The notes under the pieces are model-generated. The model saw nothing but the letters and a program-made list of their open reading frames with translations. It had not been told where the DNA came from and made no database searches. A DNA stretch of 5,189 nucleotides from Bacteroidota bacterium. Its GTDB lineage: Bacteria; Bacteroidota; Bacteroidia; Flavobacteriales; Flavobacteriaceae. Shown here piece by piece: positions 1 to 5,189 of the stretch. Position 1 is the first letter of the stretch. Each line of letters opens with the position of its first letter. A program made the position numbers and the translations under genes. Where the stretch lies: NCBI GenBank assembly GCA_004356305.1, contig SMXJ01000007.1:1-5189 (forward strand). The letters run 5' to 3'.

Positions 1-2175
1 ACCCTTGGAGAGGTCATTAGAGCCGCATTACCGAGTGCTTTTTTATTGGAAAGCGAAACCATTATTACCTTGGCAAAGTCGGTGGAAATTGATGAAAGTG
101 ACTTTACCGATGAGGAATTCCTTCTTTTTGAAGCTTTACAACATCAGTCGTCTTTGCATATCAACGATGTTCGATCTATTTTGGATCGGAAGAATGTGGT
201 AGGTGTTATTCAAAAATTATTGAATAGAGGGGTAGTTGCCGTACAGGAAGAAATAATTGAGCAATACAAACCCAAATTAAAACGATACATAAAGCTCGCA
301 CCCGAATATTCGGAAGAAGCGCCGCTACGGGAATTACTCAATTCTATGTCACGAGCTCCGAAGCAACGGCAAGTATTGATGAATCTATTTATGCTTTCAG
401 CTTCCGAAAAGAATGTGGATTCCCTTCTTCTTCAGCAAAAATCTGAAAGTACTTCAGCCGTTCTGAAAATCCTTATTGACAAAGGGGTTTTACAGGAATA
501 TTACATTCAAAAAGACCGATTAGAATACGAGGGAGAGGCTCCTTCCGAAGTAAAGGAACTCACAGCGGCACAGCAAATTGCCTTGGAAGAGATACAAAAT
601 TCATCAATAGAAAAAGACATCACCCTGCTACACGGAATAACCTCAAGTGGTAAAACCGAGATCTACATAAAGCTTATTGAAGAAATGCTCTCATCAGGAC
701 GACAAATTCTGTACATGCTTCCTGAAATTGCCTTGACAACACAAATTATAACAAGACTTCAGCAATATTTTGGAGAGAAAATAGCCGTATATCATTCAAG
801 GTATTCGATGAATGAACGGGTGGAGGTTTGGAATCATGTTCTGCATAAAAAACCCAAAGCGCAGATCGTAATTGGTGCACGGTCATCACTGTTCTTACCG
901 TTTCAGAATTTGGGCCTGGTGATCATTGATGAAGAGCACGAGCCTTCCTTTAAGCAGTATAATCCTGCACCGCGATACCACGCACGTGATTCGGCCATTG
1001 TATTGGCAAATTTTCACAACGCCAAGGTAGTGTTGGGCTCCGCGACGCCTTCTTTGGAAACTTATTACAATGCCGTTCATGATAAATACGGATTGGTTAC
1101 TTTAAAAGAACGATTTGGACAACTGCAATTGCCTGATATTGAATTGGTGGATATAAGAGACAAGTTAAAACGAAGGCTCATGACAGGTCATTTTAGTGAT
1201 CGTTTACTGGAAGAGATCAACACGGTCCTGGAAAATGAGGAACAGGTAATTTTATTTCAAAATAGACGCGGATTTTCACCCGTAGTGGAATGTGCTACTT
1301 GTGGGGTATCGCCACAATGTCCGAATTGTGATGTGAGCTTAACTTACCATAAAAACAAAGACGAATTGCGCTGCCACTACTGTGGATATTCCATGGCCAT
1401 GCTTATTTCTTGTTTGGCGTGCGGCAGCGAAACACTCGATAGCAAAGGTTTTGGTACCGAACAAATAGAGAACGAATTAAAAGAACTTTTTCCACTGAAG
1501 AATATTGCGCGTATGGACCAGGATACGACCAAGGGTAAGCATGCATACGCAAAATTGATCGAGCGAATGGAAGATAAGGAGATCGATATCTTGATAGGAA
1601 CCCAGATGCTGGCCAAAGGATTGGATTTCAGAAGCGTTAGTTTGGTGGGTGTTATGAATGCTGACAACCTACTCAACTTTCCAGATTTTCGGGCTCATGA
1701 GCGCAGTTATCAGTTGCTACAGCAAGTTTCGGGAAGGGCAGGACGCACTCTGAAACGGGGGAAGGCGATCATTCAAAGTTATAATCCGGATCATCAAATA
1801 TTGAAACAAGTAAGTGAGAATGATTATGAAGCGATGTATAAACAGCAAACCGAAGAGCGCTTTAAATATAAATATCCACCACATTATCGCACTATAAAGA
1901 TCACTTTCAGACATCGTAATTTTTCAACCATGCAAAAAGCTTCCGTATGGTTTGGGGAAGTGCTTCAAATACAACTGAAGGAAAACGTATTGGGGCCTGT
2001 GAGTCCGCCGGTGGCACGTATTCGCAATGAATTTATTTCGAATATATTGATAAAAATTCCGAAGCAACGATCACTTCAGACGACAAAAGAATTTGTTCAA
2101 AAAGTAATGCAGAGGTTCGACACTGTCAAGGAGTTTTCCCGAGTGAAAGTAATTGTGGATGTCGATAATTATTAA
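1..2175 (+). CDS. priA: Primosomal protein N' (PriA), replication restart DNA helicase, 5'-truncated by window edge
   Basis: PriA is a superfamily 2, 3'-to-5' DNA helicase that recognises stalled forks and starts reloading of the replicative helicase. The reading frame is open from base 1 (TLGEVIRAALPSAFLLESE...), so the gene starts upstream. The TTG at 46 is only an internal Leu codon. The 724 visible residues lack part of the N-terminal 3'-end DNA-binding domain; I estimate about 90-100 residues are missing. Numbering visible residues from 1, I see Walker A GITSSGKTE (212-220), LPEIALT, DEEH box (310-313), the aromatic-rich loop region FKQYNPAPRYHARD (317-330), GSATP (346-350), motif V GTQMLAKGLDF (from 533) and motif VI QVSGRAGR (575-582). 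Eight cysteines in four CxxC pairs (431/434, 440/443, 458/461, 471/474) form the two zinc sites inserted in the helicase core. The C-terminal domain starts near YKYPPHYRTIKI. All catalytic motifs are intact. The gene is convergent with the response regulator, with 4 bp of overlap. Confidence 0.97.
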   Translation, partial: TLGEVIRAALPSAFLLESETIITLAKSVEIDESDFTDEEFLLFEALQHQSSLHINDVRSILDRKNVVGVIQKLLNRGVVAVQEEIIEQYKPKLKRYIKLAPEYSEEAPLRELLNSMSRAPKQRQVLMNLFMLSASEKNVDSLLLQQKSESTSAVLKILIDKGVLQEYYIQKDRLEYEGEAPSEVKELTAAQQIALEEIQNSSIEKDITLLHGITSSGKTEIYIKLIEEMLSSGRQILYMLPEIALTTQIITRLQQYFGEKIAVYHSRYSMNERVEVWNHVLHKKPKAQIVIGARSSLFLPFQNLGLVIIDEEHEPSFKQYNPAPRYHARDSAIVLANFHNAKVVLGSATPSLETYYNAVHDKYGLVTLKERFGQLQLPDIELVDIRDKLKRRLMTGHFSDRLLEEINTVLENEEQVILFQNRRGFSPVVECATCGVSPQCPNCDVSLTYHKNKDELRCHYCGYSMAMLISCLACGSETLDSKGFGTEQIENELKELFPLKNIARMDQDTTKGKHAYAKLIERMEDKEIDILIGTQMLAKGLDFRSVSLVGVMNADNLLNFPDFRAHERSYQLLQQVSGRAGRTLKRGKAIIQSYNPDHQILKQVSENDYEAMYKQQTEERFKYKYPPHYRTIKITFRHRNFSTMQKASVWFGEVLQIQLKENVLGPVSPPVARIRNEFISNILIKIPKQRSLQTTKEFVQKVMQRFDTVKEFSRVKVIVDVDNY

Positions 2176-2885
2176 CCTCGCATGGTGGCAGAAAGTGCTT
2201 CGACGAGTTCTGCTTTTCTATTTCGGGAAAGTGGAAGTTGTTCGTTATCCAACTCGATTACTTTACTGTTATAGCGTTCTACTTTATCCAAATTAACGAT
2301 ATACGATTTATGAATACGAAGAAAACGATCCTTAGGCAACAAGGCTTCGAAGGCTTTCATGGTAGAGAGTACCACAAGTGCATCATGTTCGGTTACTAAC
2401 TTTACGTAATCCCCAAGAGCTTCGATATACCGAAGTTCGTTCAAGAAAACCTTACGCTTTTTAAGATTACTTTTTACAAAAATGAAGTCTTCATCATCGA
2501 AACCATCTTCGTTCTTCATTTTAAAATTAATGATCGCTTTATGAACCGCATTTAAGAATCGCTCTTTGGAAATGGGTTTTCTCAAATAGTCGACAGCATC
2601 ATAATCGAATGCTTTAAACGCATATTTGGTTTTACCGGTAACAAAAATAATTTGCGGTTTGAGGGTAAGATCGTCCAATAGGTCAAACCCTGAAAGTATA
2701 GGCATCTCAATATCCAGGAATATGAGATCTATCTCTGTTGTTGCGAAACCCATTTTGGCTTCGATAGCATTATTGTATTCGGCGACTAAATTTAATGAAG
2801 GATGATTCTCGATTAGCTTGACGATGGAAAGACGTTGTAAAGTAGAATCGTCGACAATAGCACATTTTAAAATTGGTTTTTCCAC
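2172..2885 (-). CDS. LytTR family two-component response regulator (REC + LytTR DNA-binding domain)
   Basis: This is a DNA-binding response regulator of the AlgR/AgrA/LytR type. The receiver domain comes first. Counting from the longer start at 2909, it has the acidic pair D20-D21 (CAIVDDSTLQ), phosphoacceptor D66 (FLDIEMP), switch T91 (FVTGKT) and K111 (YLRKPIS), so it looks phosphorylatable. An acidic linker (NEDGFDDEDF) leads into a C-terminal LytTR domain of about 100 residues, with EALGDYVKL and the conserved RIHKSYIVNLDKV. No ATG occurs in frame between the upstream stop (2952-2954) and codon 53, so the start must be a non-ATG codon. I prefer GTG at 2885, giving 237 aa beginning MEKPILKCAIVDD, because receiver domains usually begin within about 10 residues of the acidic pair. 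TTG at 2909 (245 aa) is the alternative. No sensor kinase gene is adjacent, so the partner and target are unknown. It is divergent from rpsF, and its stop is shared with the priA stop region. Confidence 0.93.
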   Translation of the reverse strand: MEKPILKCAIVDDSTLQRLSIVKLIENHPSLNLVAEYNNAIEAKMGFATTEIDLIFLDIEMPILSGFDLLDDLTLKPQIIFVTGKTKYAFKAFDYDAVDYLRKPISKERFLNAVHKAIINFKMKNEDGFDDEDFIFVKSNLKKRKVFLNELRYIEALGDYVKLVTEHDALVVLSTMKAFEALLPKDRFLRIHKSYIVNLDKVERYNSKVIELDNEQLPLSRNRKAELVEALSATMRG

Positions 2886-3016
2886 AGTTGTAAGGTTAAT
2901 TATAGACAATAATAGTAAAAAAAATCGATGAACGGCTACTTTATTTAACTTTTAACGTATAAAATTGTCATCTTTTGCAATTTTTGTAGGAAAAAAGGCA
3001 ATTATTTAATAGTCGT

Positions 3017-3046
3017 TTGAAAATCGGATATAATGTAGTATTTTTG
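3017..3046 (+). promoter_or_regulatory. Bacteroidetes-type primary sigma promoter for rpsF-rpsR-rplI
   Basis: TTG at 3017-3019 (the -33 element) is followed by a 19-nt spacer and TATTTTTG at 3039-3046. This is a full match to the Bacteroidetes -7 consensus TAnnTTTG at the standard distance. Transcription should begin about 5-7 nt downstream, near 3051-3053, leaving a leader of just under 50 nt before the rpsF ATG. The element and spacing are read directly from the sequence; the start site is inferred. Confidence 0.8.
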
Positions 3047-3050
3047 CACG

Positions 3051-3070
3051 CTCTTGGCAGAGTGCCGGAG
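3051..3070 (+). promoter_or_regulatory. rpsF leader hairpin, candidate S6:S18 autoregulatory site
   Basis: Right at the predicted transcript 5' end, CTC (3051-3053) can pair with GAG (3068-3070), and GGCA (3056-3059) with TGCC (3063-3066). An asymmetric internal loop (TT opposite G) separates the helices, and a CCG trinucleotide sits on the 3' side at 3065-3067. Published work describes an S6:S18-binding motif in rpsF leaders of several phyla, a bulged hairpin with a conserved CCG that imitates the 16S rRNA site. Position and CCG fit that idea. The stems are short, so the assignment is an inference. Confidence 0.45.
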
Positions 3071-3099
3071 ATTATAATACATATTACAAACGATTTTAT

Positions 3100-3438
3100 A
3101 TGAATCATTACGAAACTGTTTTCATCTTAAATCCCGTTTTATCTGAAGAACAGATAAAGGAAACAGTTAAGAAATACGAAGATTTTCTTGTTTCTAGAGG
3201 TGCTAAGATGATATTTAAAGAGGATTGGGGTCTAAAAAAATTAGCCTACCCAATCCAACACAAAAAAAGTGGGTTCTACCACTTGTTTGAACACACCGGA
3301 GACGGTGGAGCTATCAACGGATTAGAAGTTGAATTTGGAAGAGATGAGCGTATTATGCGTAATCTTACCGTTAAGTTGGACAAGCATGCAATTGCTTGGG
3401 CAGAGAGAAGAAGAACCCGTGACAAAGAAAAAGCATAA
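3100..3438 (+). CDS. rpsF: 30S ribosomal protein S6
   Basis: S6 is a small-subunit protein that binds the central domain of 16S rRNA as a heterodimer with S18. The 112-residue product has the family signature throughout: N-terminal strand MNHYETVFILNP, LSEEQIKETVKKYEDFL helix, the KEDWGLKKLAYPIQHKKSGFY core, then ERIMRNLTVKLDKHA and a basic, charged tail (ERRRTRDKEKA). The length is normal for the family. The ATG at 3100 begins exactly at the conserved N-terminus. No Shine-Dalgarno sequence precedes it, only an AT-rich tract, as is common in Bacteroidetes. It is the first gene of the rpsF-rpsR-rplI operon, behind a strong promoter and a short structured leader. The S18 gene starts three bases after its stop, consistent with coupled translation of the two partner proteins. 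Confidence 0.98.
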   Translation: MNHYETVFILNPVLSEEQIKETVKKYEDFLVSRGAKMIFKEDWGLKKLAYPIQHKKSGFYHLFEHTGDGGAINGLEVEFGRDERIMRNLTVKLDKHAIAWAERRRTRDKEKA

Positions 3439-3441
3439 GGT

Positions 3442-3738
3442 ATGGCATCTATTGAGCAACAAGCAAAAGGAAAAAAAGACGGAGAGATCAGATATCTTAC
3501 TCCACTTAACATAGAGACTGCTAAGGCAAAGAAATATTGTCGCTTTAAAAAGTCTGGAATTAAATATATAGATTATAAAGACCCGGACTATTTATTAAAG
3601 TTTGTAAATGAGCAAGGTAAAATTTTACCTCGTAGACTTACCGGAACTTCTTTAAAGTTCCAACGTAAGGTTGCAGTAGCTGTTAAAAGAGCACGTCACC
3701 TGGCTTTGATGCCATACGTCGCAGATTTGTTAAAATAA
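3442..3738 (+). CDS. rpsR: 30S ribosomal protein S18
   Basis: S18 binds 16S rRNA together with S6 on the platform of the small subunit. The 98-residue product contains the diagnostic KKYCRFKKSGIKYIDYKDPD segment, then LLKFVNEQGKILPRRLTGTS and the C-terminal KFQRKVAVAVKRARHLALMPYV. Only one cysteine (C33) is present, so this is the zinc-free form of S18. The N-terminal 20 residues (MASIEQQAKGKKDGEIRYLT) are a basic, low-complexity extension. The start ATG is separated from the rpsF stop by just GGT, so translation is probably coupled to S6. There is no ssb gene between rpsF and rpsR, unlike the arrangement in many Firmicutes. Confidence 0.98.
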   Translation: MASIEQQAKGKKDGEIRYLTPLNIETAKAKKYCRFKKSGIKYIDYKDPDYLLKFVNEQGKILPRRLTGTSLKFQRKVAVAVKRARHLALMPYVADLLK

Positions 3739-3752
3739 AAAGGGGATAGGAA

Positions 3753-4205
3753 ATGGAACTTATACTAAAAAAAGACGTTGAGAATCTCGGATTTGCAGAC
3801 GATATAGTGAATGTAAAGAATGGATATGGAAGAAACTATTTAATTCCTAGAGGACATGCTGTATTGGCAACACCTTCCACGAAGAAAGTATTGGCTGAAA
3901 CGCTGAAACAACGTTCATTCAAAGAAAAGAAGGTCGTTGAGGATGCCCAACTAGAAGCGGATAAGCTAAACGGATTGGAAATAAAAATATCCGCTAAAAC
4001 CGGAGAAGGAGACAGATTGTTTGGATCTGTTTCCAATGCAAATCTTGCGGAAGCTTTGGAGAAAGAAGGTATCACTATGGAGAAAAAATTCATCACCATC
4101 GCCGGAGGTATCATTAAAAGAACCGGTAGGTACGATGCGAAGATCCGATTCCACAGAGAAGTGGTAGTCGATCTTTCGTTTGATGTAGTGACAGAGGCTA
4201 AATAA
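3753..4205 (+). CDS. rplI: 50S ribosomal protein L9
   Basis: L9 binds 23S rRNA with its N-terminal domain and reaches out from the large subunit through a long helix to a second RNA-binding domain. The 150-residue product is full length. The N-terminal domain is MELILKKDVENLGFADD with VKNGYGRNYLIPRGHA (about 1-37). A charged helical linker follows (about 40-75, rich in K and E), then the C-terminal domain with LFGSVSNANLAEAL, IIKRTGRYDAKIRFHREV and the final beta strand. It starts 14 bases after the rpsR stop. Unlike its two upstream neighbours it has a purine-rich AGGGG at 3741-3745, 7 nt before the ATG, which could act as a Shine-Dalgarno sequence. It is the last gene of the operon; an intrinsic terminator follows 26 bases after the stop. 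Confidence 0.98.
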   Translation: MELILKKDVENLGFADDIVNVKNGYGRNYLIPRGHAVLATPSTKKVLAETLKQRSFKEKKVVEDAQLEADKLNGLEIKISAKTGEGDRLFGSVSNANLAEALEKEGITMEKKFITIAGGIIKRTGRYDAKIRFHREVVVDLSFDVVTEAK

Positions 4206-4231
4206 TTGATATTGAAAACTTTATAACCTTG

Positions 4232-4260
4232 AACACCTTCAGAAATGAAGGTGTTTTTTT
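4232..4260 (+). terminator. Intrinsic (Rho-independent) terminator of the rpsF-rpsR-rplI operon
   Basis: A perfect 9-bp stem, AACACCTTC (4232-4240) and GAAGGTGTT (4247-4255), encloses a 6-nt loop AGAAAT and runs straight into further T residues through 4260. Position just behind rplI and the stem plus T-run make this a strong terminator. The next gene begins 12 nt after the T-run. Confidence 0.93.
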
Positions 4261-4271
4261 ATTTAGTCGGA

Positions 4272-4739
4272 ATGAAATATACCAGACTCACTAAAGAACA
4301 ACTGGAAGAACTCCACCAGGAATTCATCAACTTTTTGGCCACCCAATCCATTACGGGAGAGGAATGGAAGCAGATCAAGGAAAAACAACCCGAAGCAGCC
4401 GAACAAGAACTCGATATATTCAGTGACCTGATCTGGGATGGCGTGCTATCTAAGGCCAACTACCTTCAAAACCGTTCGTCACAACAGTTTTTTCTTTTCA
4501 AGCTGGTTAAAAAGGAAATGCAGCTTATCGTAGTGAAAGTTAACGAGGCTACGGTAGATTTAATGACACCCAGAGGGATTGAATGGCTTCAAAATAATAT
4601 GGGTTCTGATAGTGTTGAGCTATTCACAGCATCCAAGGCCTATTCCGGAGAAAGAAACAAGGATGTTTTTGAATTGATAAGACAAGGTGCCGAAATAGTG
4701 ACTGGAAAAATGTATGATGCCTTTCAAAAATTCATTTAA
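4272..4739 (+). CDS. Conserved hypothetical protein, DUF6495-type (flavobacterial)
   Basis: This 155-residue, soluble, charged protein begins MKYTRLTKEQLEELHQEF and continues with EEWKQIKEKQPEAAEQELDIFSDLIWDGVL. I recognise it from memory as the small DUF6495-type family of flavobacteria, whose function is unknown; this could not be checked here. It has no signal peptide, membrane segment or catalytic motif that I can identify. The N-terminal half looks helical, the middle (QFFLFKLVKKEMQLIVVKVNE) has beta-strand character, and the C-terminus is helical again. I chose ATG 4272 over the in-frame ATG at 4245 because 4245 lies inside the loop of the upstream terminator and the family consensus starts at MKYTRL. 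It follows the ribosomal operon in the same orientation but is separated from it by the terminator, so it probably has its own promoter or lives on read-through. Confidence 0.85.
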   Translation: MKYTRLTKEQLEELHQEFINFLATQSITGEEWKQIKEKQPEAAEQELDIFSDLIWDGVLSKANYLQNRSSQQFFLFKLVKKEMQLIVVKVNEATVDLMTPRGIEWLQNNMGSDSVELFTASKAYSGERNKDVFELIRQGAEIVTGKMYDAFQKFI

Positions 4740-4830
4740 ATATGGAATTTGTCCATGGACCACTTTGGGATACGAACCCCGGTTCTCGGGATCAGCTGCC
4801 AGCCGCTAGGCAGGTTGAAGCGACAATTCC
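4740..4830. other. Convergent intergenic spacer with three short inverted repeats, relatively GC-rich
   Basis: This 91-bp gap lies between two convergent stops. It holds a perfect 10-bp palindrome GTCCATGGAC (4751-4760), a small hairpin CCCG/CGGG (4778-4781 with 4787-4790, 5-nt loop) and a second hairpin CTGCC/GGCAG (4796-4800 with 4809-4813, 8-nt loop). The stretch from about 4767 to 4820 is visibly richer in G and C than the flanking genes. No T-run follows any of the stems on either strand, so none is a classical intrinsic terminator. They may still contribute to transcript 3' ends. Confidence 0.6.
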
Positions 4831-5189
4831 CTACTCGTAGCGTAGACTCTCTATAGGGTCTAAGCGAGCTGCCTTGATCGCGGGAAAGATCCCGGAAATA
4901 AGAGCGACCAGCAAACTCATGATCACAGCGGCGACCATTGCCATCCACGGAATGTTAAATTCCACTTCGAAGAATTTTGCCATGCCAAATCCTACTAAAA
5001 TTCCCAGAATGATCCCTAAAAAGCAACCAAACTGGCCTATGACAATTGCCTCTATAAAGAACTGAGTAGAAATAGCCGATCGTTTGGCACCGATGGCTTT
5101 CCGAATTCCAATTTCGCGGGTACGTTGAGAAACAGTGACCAGCATGATATTCATCAATGCTATAGAAGAACCCAAAATGGTGATAATAC
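4831..5189 (-). CDS. MacB/FtsX-like ABC transporter permease, C-terminal part (runs off the window)
   Basis: Only the last 118 residues are visible; the frame stays open to the window edge, so the apparent start at 5175 (TTG) is internal. The segment is the C-terminal half of an FtsX-type permease domain as in MacB and related exporters. A hydrophobic helix (IITILGSSIALMNIMLV) leads to the cytoplasmic motif SQRTREIGIRKAIGAKR, which contacts the ATPase subunit. A second helix follows (about EAIVIGQFGCFLGIILGILVGFGM), then a third (WMAMVAAVIMSLLVALISGIFPAIKAA), ending in the family's typical ARLDPIESLRYE. Proteins of this group work with a MacB- or LolD-like ATPase in the inner membrane, often pumping substrates through a periplasmic adaptor, or moving lipoproteins. 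The substrate cannot be told from this fragment. The stop is TAG at 4831-4833, and the gene is convergent with the DUF6495-type gene. Confidence 0.93.
   Translation of the reverse strand, partial: IITILGSSIALMNIMLVTVSQRTREIGIRKAIGAKRSAISTQFFIEAIVIGQFGCFLGIILGILVGFGMAKFFEVEFNIPWMAMVAAVIMSLLVALISGIFPAIKAARLDPIESLRYE

Noticed and set aside
1377..1676. 99-codon minus-strand ORF inside priA
   Set aside because: It is antisense to the PriA zinc-binding and helicase motifs V-VI region, where the + strand coding assignment is unambiguous. It has no protein family features.
2952..2980. Possible minus-strand promoter for the response regulator (TTG at 2980-2978, 18-nt spacer, TACGTTAA at 2959-2952)
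   Set aside because: The -7 element has two mismatches to TAnnTTTG and the spacer is one base short. In such AT-rich DNA this is not distinguishable from chance, so it is not listed as a feature.
2979..2986. AATTTTTG on the + strand as a second rpsF promoter
   Set aside because: It has one mismatch in the key TA, and the nearest upstream TTG (2965-2967) is only 11 nt away. The 3017-3046 promoter is a complete match.
4245..4271. Upstream in-frame ATG giving a 164-aa version of the DUF6495-type protein
   Set aside because: The ATG lies in the loop of the rplI terminator, and the extra residues (MKVFFYLVG) are encoded by the terminator stem and T-run.
4742..4840. 32-codon ORF on the + strand starting 2 nt after the DUF6495-type stop (MEFVHGPLWDTNPGSR...)
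   Set aside because: It spans the hairpin-rich spacer and runs into the permease gene on the opposite strand. It shows no recognisable protein features and its sequence is explained by the inverted repeats.
4736..4948. 70-codon minus-strand ORF overlapping the permease 3' end
   Set aside because: It lies out of frame over well-conserved permease codons and has a composition (RRCDHEFAGRSYFRDLSR) typical of a shadow frame.
1..5189. Search for CRISPR arrays, insertion sequences, toxin-antitoxin pairs, phage or defence genes
   Set aside because: No regularly spaced repeats, transposase motifs, terminal inverted repeats or defence-type domains were seen. All long frames are accounted for by housekeeping, signalling or transport genes.

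Overview
The window looks like a chromosomal segment from a Bacteroidota organism, most likely a flavobacterium. The evidence is moderate-to-low GC coding DNA, a textbook Bacteroidetes-type promoter (TTG, 19-nt spacer, TATTTTTG) ahead of the ribosomal protein genes, little Shine-Dalgarno sequence at most starts, the gene order rpsF-rpsR-rplI without an ssb gene between rpsF and rpsR, and a small protein that I recognise as a flavobacterial DUF6495-type family.

Layout from left to right. The 3' nine-tenths or so of priA (replication restart helicase) enters from the left edge on the + strand and ends at 2175. It is convergent with, and overlaps by 4 bp, a minus-strand LytTR-type response regulator gene (2172 to 2885, or 2909 with the longer start). 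A 0.2-kb AT-rich divergent intergenic region then carries the rpsF promoter and a short leader that can fold into a hairpin. The ribosomal protein operon rpsF-rpsR-rplI follows (S6, S18, L9; 3100-4205) and closes with a strong intrinsic terminator. Twelve bases after the terminator T-run begins a 155-aa conserved hypothetical protein (4272-4739). A 91-bp, comparatively GC-rich stretch with three small inverted repeats separates it from the convergent 3' end of a MacB/FtsX-like ABC transporter permease, which runs off the right edge on the minus strand.

The genes are mostly housekeeping: replication restart, small- and large-subunit ribosomal proteins, signalling, and membrane export or lipoprotein-type ABC transport. 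No mobile element, CRISPR array, toxin-antitoxin pair, phage gene or defence cassette is visible, and I found no convincing undescribed multi-gene system. The points that merit a second look are regulatory: the rpsF leader (possible S6:S18 autoregulation), how the DUF6495-type gene is transcribed from immediately behind a terminator, the obligatory non-ATG start of the response regulator, and the hairpin-rich spacer between the two convergent genes at the right.
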